Below are positions 57,560-64,000 of a stretch of 64,000 nucleotides of DNA, in pieces. A program made the translations under genes and the position numbers. The notes beneath the pieces are model-generated. The model did not search any database, was not told the DNA's origin, and saw nothing but the letters and a program-made list of their open reading frames with translations. This stretch comes from Lepus europaeus (lineage: Eukaryota > Chordata > Mammalia > Lagomorpha > Leporidae). Position 1 is the first letter of the stretch; the number at the start of each line of letters is the position of its first letter. The stretch is taken from assembly GCF_033115175.1 (NCBI RefSeq), contig NC_084836.1:76970253-77034252 (forward strand), in the 5' to 3' direction.

Positions 57560-57890
57560 TGACCGAGCCTGCCAAGGAAGTGATATTTTCAAATTAGACA
57601 ATAAAATAAAGTCTAGCTGTATCCTGTTAGCAAAAGGCACACCCACGGCACAATTATATGAAAGAGTTGAAAGCAAGATAATGGGAGAAATTATGTCAAG
57701 CAATCACCAAAAGAAAGCCAAAGCAGCTACCTCAGTTTCAGACAGAACACTTTATGTCTTCAAGAATACATTTTAAAAATAAAATATTAGTAGTAGGACA
57801 GGGTGGGCCAAAATACAGAGACAAAGGATTCAATTCATCAAAGAAATAAATGTAGATGGCTGATAAAGTAGCTTCAAGAAGCATAAAGGG
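57560..57890 (+). mobile_element. Old L1 ORF2 fragment (endonuclease-side region)
   Basis: CACCAAAAGAAAGCCAAAGC, CTACCTCAGTTTCAGACAGA, ACAAAGGATTCAATTCATCA and AAATAAATGTAGATGG match sense L1 ORF2 in order. Confidence 0.65.
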
Positions 57891-57894
57891 AGGG

Positions 57895-58214
57895 GCTGGT
57901 GCTATGGCATAGTGGGTTAAGCTGCCATCTGCAATGCCAGAATCCCATGCAGGCACAGGTTTGAGTCCTGGTTGCTCCATATCTGATCCAGCTCCCTGCT
58001 AAAGCACCTGGGAAAGCAGAGGATGATGACTCAATCCCTTGGGCCTCTGCACTCATATGTGAGACCCAGATGAAGTCCCTGAGTTCTGGCTTCTGCCTGG
58101 CTCAGCCCTGGCTGTTGGGGCCATTTGGAGAGTGAACCAGCTGATGGAATATTTCTCTCTGTCTCTCTCTCTCTCTATAATTCTGACTTTCAGATACATA
58201 AATAGATCCTTTTT
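57895..58214 (+). mobile_element. C-SINE immediately before the HNRNPC retrocopy
   Basis: GGCTGGTGCTATGGCATAGTG head, tail TTTCAGATACATAAATAGATC. Its T/A-rich end supplied the insertion site of the retrocopy. Confidence 0.95.
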
Positions 58215-58410
58215 TAAAAAAGGATTTTGTGCGGAGACGAAGATGGTGCGGTTGTGGCCTTGTTGCCTACCTCGAGCAGCGGTCGGCCTCTCCACATAGA
58301 ACTCGGGAGTGGGAGATTCAGAATCGAATCTCTTCTCCCTCCCCCTCCTGGTTACAAATCACTTGAAATTTATAAGTTAGTGGAACTTTGCTTGAGTGAG
58401 ATTTTTTTGA

Positions 58411-59379
<969 letters not shown>

Positions 59380-59999
59380 GCACATAGTGGGGTTTAGGAA
59401 TCTTATCCCATTATTTCTTTACCTAGGCGCTTGTCTAAGATCAAAATTTTCACCAGATCCTCTCCCCTAGTATCTTCAGCACATGCTCACTGTTCGCCCC
59501 ATCCTTGTCCTTCCCATGTTCATTAATTCATATTGCCCTGCGCCTAGTCCCATTTTCACTTCCTTTGATGCTCCTAGTAGTTTTGTTAAGTCTTGCCCTG
59601 TAATTTTTGCTTTTAATTTTGATACCTCTTTATGACTTAACAATAAAAAGGATGTATGGTTTTTATCAGCTGTCTCCAAAATAATCTCTTATTAATGCAG
59701 GGAGTACAGTTCTTCCCATTCATGAGCTCAGTAGTTGCTTCCCTAACTGCAAAAGCCATCTCATTTAGTTGAGTAGCACCTGCCAGCGGCTTTGAGTTAG
59801 AAGTGTATGCTACCCCACATAGGAGTGCTGTGTGGGGCTGTTCAACACAACTGTAACAATGTATTTTTGTGAATGAGAGTTGGCATGTCAAATGCATCCT
59901 CTAGAAAAAAAGTAGTGTAATAGTCTTAATATTTGTTTTCTAAAGTTGATACTGTGGGTTATTTTTGTGAACAGCCTGATGTTGGGACCTTTTTCTCAA

Positions 60000-60005
60000 A
60001 ATAAA
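60000..60005 (+). promoter_or_regulatory. Polyadenylation signal retained from the HNRNPC mRNA
   Basis: AATAAA about 18 bp before the A-rich tail, the normal spacing for the signal that ended the parent transcript. An earlier AATAAA at 59642 is an alternative internal signal. Confidence 0.8.
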
Positions 60006-60041
60006 CAAGTACTTATTAAACCAGAAAAAAACAAAAAAAAA

Positions 60042-60259
60042 TTAAAAGGTAAATTTGCTATAACTTTAAGGACACATCTATCATTATTCTTATATTTCAA
60101 TGAATTCCTTTGCATTAATTAGGGTCAAAGGGCTTACTTAACAGAGAGAAAAAACTTAAACCACAGAGTTCACACTTGTCACCTACTGTCTTTACCTAGA
60201 TGAGATTTCACTTCTTCTTCCCGTTCTTCCAGGACCTAATGATGCAGTCATGTCTCTTA
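60042..60259. other. Unassigned AT-rich sequence
   Basis: Possibly L1; not resolvable. Confidence 0.3.
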
Positions 60260-60605
60260 TGTACAGATACATCCTTTCAAAACAAGATATTAGCAAATCA
60301 AGGCCATTGAGTTTAAAGAAGAAACTAAGTTTAGTTTACCCCAGGTATGAAAGGAAGATCTCATATGGTAAAATGTCCCAAGAGTCATTTATCACATTGA
60401 AAATTGCAAGAAAACTATGATTGCTTCAATAAATGCAGAGAAGTTCAAAAGATTTCATACCTGCTTATAATAAAAGTTATTTTAAAATTAGGAAAAGATG
60501 GTGAGGTTTGCAGCTCATAACAAGAAATATTAGAAGCCAAAGAGACAGTGAGTGTTATCCTAGATGGAAAGAACACAATCAGTGGGATCAAGGCAAGGAA
60601 GTCCA
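60260..60605 (+). mobile_element. Old L1 ORF2 fragment (reverse-transcriptase region)
   Basis: AAGATATTAGCAAATCAAGG, TTTACCCCAGGTATGAAAGG, GCTTCAATAAATGCAGAGAAG and GTGGGATCAAGGCAAGG match the RT domain of L1 ORF2 in order. No open frame survives. Confidence 0.7.
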
Positions 60606-60875
60606 TATGTGTGAGAGTTACAGCAGTGTTGACAAAGGCAGGCTGTGGTGTTCATGCCCTGGAAGACCATCGGTGTGAGCCTCAGTGACACTCGGTGACA
60701 TGGGTGAGTGACAGCTACACGATGCTGAGCAGAGCAGGGTGGGCCACAGATCCAGACCCGAGTCCATGCATCCTTGCAGACAAAGCAGGTTTGGAAGTGC
60801 AGGGTCACAGCCAGCATGGAGCCCTGTGGAACTGCTCTCCTTGAAATGATGACTATAAGCGGAAAAACTTATTTA
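60606..60875. other. Unassigned sequence
   Basis: No feature recognised. Confidence 0.3.
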
Positions 60876-60887
60876 AAAATAACTATT

Positions 60888-61149
60888 AATGGGTCGGCCC
60901 TGTGGCAATTCAGGTAAGGCTGCCACCTGTGATGGATGCTGGCATCCCAAATGGGTGCTGGTTCTTGTCCCGGGTGTGCCACTTCTGATCCAGCTCCCTG
61001 CTCATGGCTTGGGAAGATGGCCCAAGTGTTTGGGTCTCTGTCACCCACGTGGGAGACCTGGATGAAGTTCCTGGCTCCTGGCTTCACCCTGGCTCAATCC
61101 TGGCTGTTGCAGCCATCTGGGGAATGAATCAGGGGATGAATGGTTTCTT

Positions 61150-61199
<50 letters not shown>

Positions 61200-61247
61200 A
61201 CCCTCCCTGAAATTCTGACTTTTAAATAAATAAGCAAATCTATAAAA
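60888..61247 (+). mobile_element. C-SINE with TSD and TC expansion
   Basis: GGGTCGGCCCTGTGGCAATTC head, (TC)n 61155-61190, tail TTTAAATAAATAAGC. AAAATAACTATT (60876) and AAAATACCTATT (61248) form the TSD. Confidence 0.94.
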
Positions 61248-61319
61248 AAAATACCTATTCAAAGTCTTGGACTTTGTCTCAAAGGTATGCAGTAAAGAAA
61301 CATTTATTCAAGAAAACCT

Positions 61320-61382
61320 GGGGGCCTGTGTTGTGGCGTAGCATGTAAAGCATCTCCTGTGGCAGGATGCTCCATTTTCGAA
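61320..61382 (+). mobile_element. C-SINE 5' fragment
   Basis: GGGGGCCTGTGTTGTGGCGTAG head and a few more bases, then the match ends. Confidence 0.6.
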
Positions 61383-62251
61383 GACACCATTTGGTGTAAG
61401 TGTACTGGGTGTGCTAGGGACTTTTGGGGTAGGCTACATACAGGCCTGGGATGACTTATGTTTCAAGCACCAGTGATTAAGGAGAATCTGTAGAACTGTG
61501 ACTAATGGTGATGTTAGTCCAGCTAAAGTCCTATTTGTACTGTGTCTTTCTTTCAAGTGCTGCAGCCCACCCTGGGAGGGGTGACAACAACTTCCTGCGA
61601 GCTGGAGCGGCCCCAGCAGGAGCACAGCACAGGGGCCTGTGCTGGAACTTCTTTTATGGTTCCCGTGGTCACAGTGGTTGTGCATCTTTTGGGCTTTGTT
61701 CTCTAGTTAGGATTTCTCAGTCTGAGCCTCATTGTGCATATAAAGGGGCGGGGCTATCAACTCATGGACGTTTTCACAAACTCTGAGCACTGTAGCCTGG
61801 GATGCTCCACTGCTCCAGGGCCTCCCACGGAGGAGGGTGTCACGGACACCTTCCACGCCGCCTTGTCCAAGGAGACAGTGTGGGGGGGGGGCATGGCTCC
61901 ACATTCCAGACAATGCCAGGCTCTCCAGGGACACCACCATCAGAGAGTACTGGTTTAAGAAAAAAATTACAAAATCAAAGCCAAACCAAGCCCCTGGCTG
62001 GCTGCCTAATCATGAGTGTCATCAATTCAAAACATGCTCAAGTTAGTGGAGTGTTCCTTAAGTCTGCCTTCATTCAGTTAGTACATAAGAATAGGTCAAA
62101 TACTCTGAGCTCATAGATGAAGAACTTGATAGATGGTCACTTAGAGACAGATCGGCCCGGAGGTCAACAGAAATGGTATATATTTGAGGAACAATGATTG
62201 CAATTCGCATACACTGAATCAGGAGACCTCCAAGTCATGTCAAAAAAGTAG
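61383..62251. other. Unassigned sequence
   Basis: No repeat or exon recognised. Contains a 10-G run at about 61882-61891 and a TATAAAGGGGCGGGGC string at 61739. Confidence 0.4.
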
Positions 62252-62309
62252 AAGATTTTGTTTGTTTATTTGTTATTATCTACTTGAGAGGGAGAAAGAG
62301 AGGGAGATG

Positions 62310-62470
62310 GAGATCTATAACTATGTATATCTACATAGATATCTATCTCTATCTATATATCTATATTGATATCTATATCTCTATATGGATGTCCATATAG
62401 AGATAGATATAGAGATAGGGATAGGGATAGAGACAGATATGGATATAGATATAGATAGATATAGAGAGAC
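62310..62470. repeat. (TATC)n followed by (GATA)n inverted microsatellite
   Basis: The left half reads TATCTATCTCTATCTATATATC and the right half ATAGAGATAGATATAGAGATAG. They are complementary and could fold into a hairpin. Confidence 0.92.
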
Positions 62471-62705
62471 AGATCTTCCATCTGGTTCACTCCTCAAATG
62501 CCCATGATGGCATGGGCTGCGTTATGGCTACAGTCAGTAACCAAGAATAAAATCAAGGTCTCCATGTGGATAACACTTGAATCCAAAACTTGGGCCATCA
62601 CCATATACTACCAGGATTTGAACTGGCAGGAAGCTGAAGTCAGGAGCTAGAGCTGGGAACAGAACCGAGGTGCTTCCATATGGGGTGTGGGCATCTTAAC
62701 CACTA

Positions 62706-63026
62706 TCTTTTTTTTTTTAAGATTTATTTATTTTATTTGAATGGCAAGGTTACAGAGAGAGGGAGGGGGTCTTCCATCCGCTGGTTCACTCCCCAAATGG
62801 CCACAACAGCCAGAGCTGCACTGATCTGAAGCCAGGAGCCTGGAACTTCCTCCGGGTCTCCCATGTGGGAGCAGGGGCCCAAGGACTTGGACCATCTTCC
62901 ACTGCCTCCAGGCACATTAGCAGGGAGCTGGATCAGAAGTGGAGCAGCTGGGACTTGAAATGGTGCTCATATGGGATGCCAGTGCCGCAGGCAGTGGCTT
63001 TACCTGATATGCCACAGTGCTGGCCC
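62706..63026 (-). mobile_element. C-SINE nested in an older C-SINE
   Basis: AAGATTTATTTATTTTATTTG through CCACAGTGCTGGCCC. Perfect 11-bp TSD CTTAACCACTA at 62695-62705 and 63027-63037, which is itself sequence of the older SINE. Confidence 0.97.
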
Positions 63027-63067
63027 CTTAACCACTAACTTAACTAATAGGCTAAATGCCTGTTCCA

Positions 63068-63791
63068 GTACAAGTTTTTTTTTTTTTTTTAAATAGGGGA
63101 TTTTTATACTAGTTTTTTTTTTCTTCATTGGACAGAAATCCTACATTGCAAACACATTCTAATGGGTCAGTCAGTTAGGATATGTTCCACTGAGAGACAC
63201 TGGCTAGCAGGTGCTGAGTCCAGCTGTTTCCTCAGACCCATGGGACACTGTGTGTTTTAACCTACAGCAGGTACAACTGCCATCTGCCTGCCCCCAACCC
63301 CGACTCCACTTTAGCCTTCCTTACTTCATGTTCTTTCCCATGTAGGCATCTCCTACAACTCAACAATACTAACAATGCATGTGACATGACCCATTATGAG
63401 CTGTGAAGCTAAGAGAACTGCTTAGAAACAGCTCATTAATTAGATGACAGATGTGTGTCAGCCACACCAGGAAAAAGGCAGACTTATCTTTCTGCACCTT
63501 TCTCAGAGAATGACAGGATGACGTCATTGCCAGGTGAGGAGGGGAACAAGGAGGCAGTACAGGAAGGTGCAGTGGAAAGGTGATCAGACAGTCAGTTCAT
63601 GAAACTTTCTGGGTGTTTCACTCATGGTGGTGGCACCTGCTTTCAAAATGTGGGATTTGCTGTGACTTTCTTCTTCGATTGGAATCTATAGTCTCTTCCT
63701 TAGAGAAGATACCTAACTTAGAGCTGTCAACTCCCATAGTTCTGGTTTTCAACCTGTCCTTTTGTGGAGTAGTGACATTGCAACCTAAGTC
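63068..63791. other. Unassigned sequence
   Basis: T-runs at 63078-63092 and 63113-63123. No feature recognised. Confidence 0.4.
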
Positions 63792-64000
63792 AGGGGCCAG
63801 AGTTGCTGCGTATCAGGTAAGGCCATCCCTGCAATGCCATCATCCCCATATGGGCACTGATTAGAGTCCCAGCTGTTCCACTTCCGATCCAGCTTCCTGA
63901 TATTGTGCCTAGGAAAGCAGCAGAGGATGGCCCAAGTGCCTGGGTTCGTGCCATCCACATGGGAGACCCGGAGGAAGCTCCTAGTTCCTGGCTATGGCCA
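63792..64000 (+). mobile_element. C-SINE cut by window end
   Basis: GGGGCCAGAGTTGCTGCGTATC head, GATTAGAGTCCCAGCTGTTCC, GAGACCCGGAGGAAGCTCC. The tail lies beyond the window. Confidence 0.93.

Larger units (their letters stand above)
62252..63067 (-). mobile_element. Old C-SINE carrying a GATA array and split by a younger C-SINE
   Basis: TTGTTTATTTGTTATTATCTAC, GATA/TATC array, CATCTGGTTCACTCCTCAAAT, ACTTGGGCCATCACC. After the inserted SINE the end TAGGCTAAATGCCTGTTCC appears at 63049. Confidence 0.85.

Noticed and set aside
61739..61755. TATAAAGGGGCGGGGC as a core promoter
   Set aside because: A TATA-like and a GC-box-like string fall together, but no coding region or recognised transcript follows; chance is likely.

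Overview
The window is mammalian nuclear DNA from a lagomorph, most probably rabbit (Oryctolagus). The evidence is its dominant repeat, the tRNA-derived lagomorph C-SINE, which occurs about 55 times in both orientations. Eight copies are the younger CSINE2 type, whose + strand head reads GGCCGGCGCCGCGGCTCAC. Several of these keep perfect or near-perfect target-site duplications (TSDs), so this SINE was active fairly recently. I recognise no multi-exon host gene: long reading frames lie in repeats, in microsatellites or in sequence I cannot assign. The window therefore looks intergenic, or lies inside a very large intron.

The one clear coding sequence is at 58.2-60.0 kb. It is a full-length, intronless retrocopy of the HNRNPC mRNA (C2 splice form) with 5'UTR, an uninterrupted 306-codon frame, 3'UTR, polyadenylation signals and an A-rich tail. 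It sits directly behind a C-SINE tail and between fragments of an old L1. It carries several amino-acid changes but no stop or frameshift.

Layout. 0-5 kb: a 15-bp minisatellite, sparse SINEs, an L1 3' tail inserted in a SINE, and antisense L1 ORF2 remnants. 5-14.5 kb: dense SINEs in an old antisense L1, plus a 220-bp polypyrimidine tract. 14.5-20 kb: fewer SINEs, a CpG-rich patch, and MaLR-type LTR remnants. 20-31 kb: SINEs, including three stacked insertions at 28.6-29.6 kb. 30.3-36 kb: sense-strand L1 ORF2 and 3'UTR broken by SINEs, by a young L1 tail and by an unidentified 400-bp insert, with a 1-kb CA-rich tandemly duplicated locus between. 36-46 kb and 49.5-56 kb: mostly unassigned sequence with MIR relics and a 690-bp GT array. 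56-64 kb: MITE and Tigger-like elements, the HNRNPC retrocopy, L1 ORF2, and a SINE-in-SINE with a GATA array.

The genes do not form a pathway. The window is a record of layered retrotransposition. I found no prokaryotic-type or novel enzymatic system. The most informative items are the intact HNRNPC retrocopy, the stacked SINE insertions that reuse one target site, a dispersed inverted-repeat (MITE-like) family, and the duplicated CA locus.
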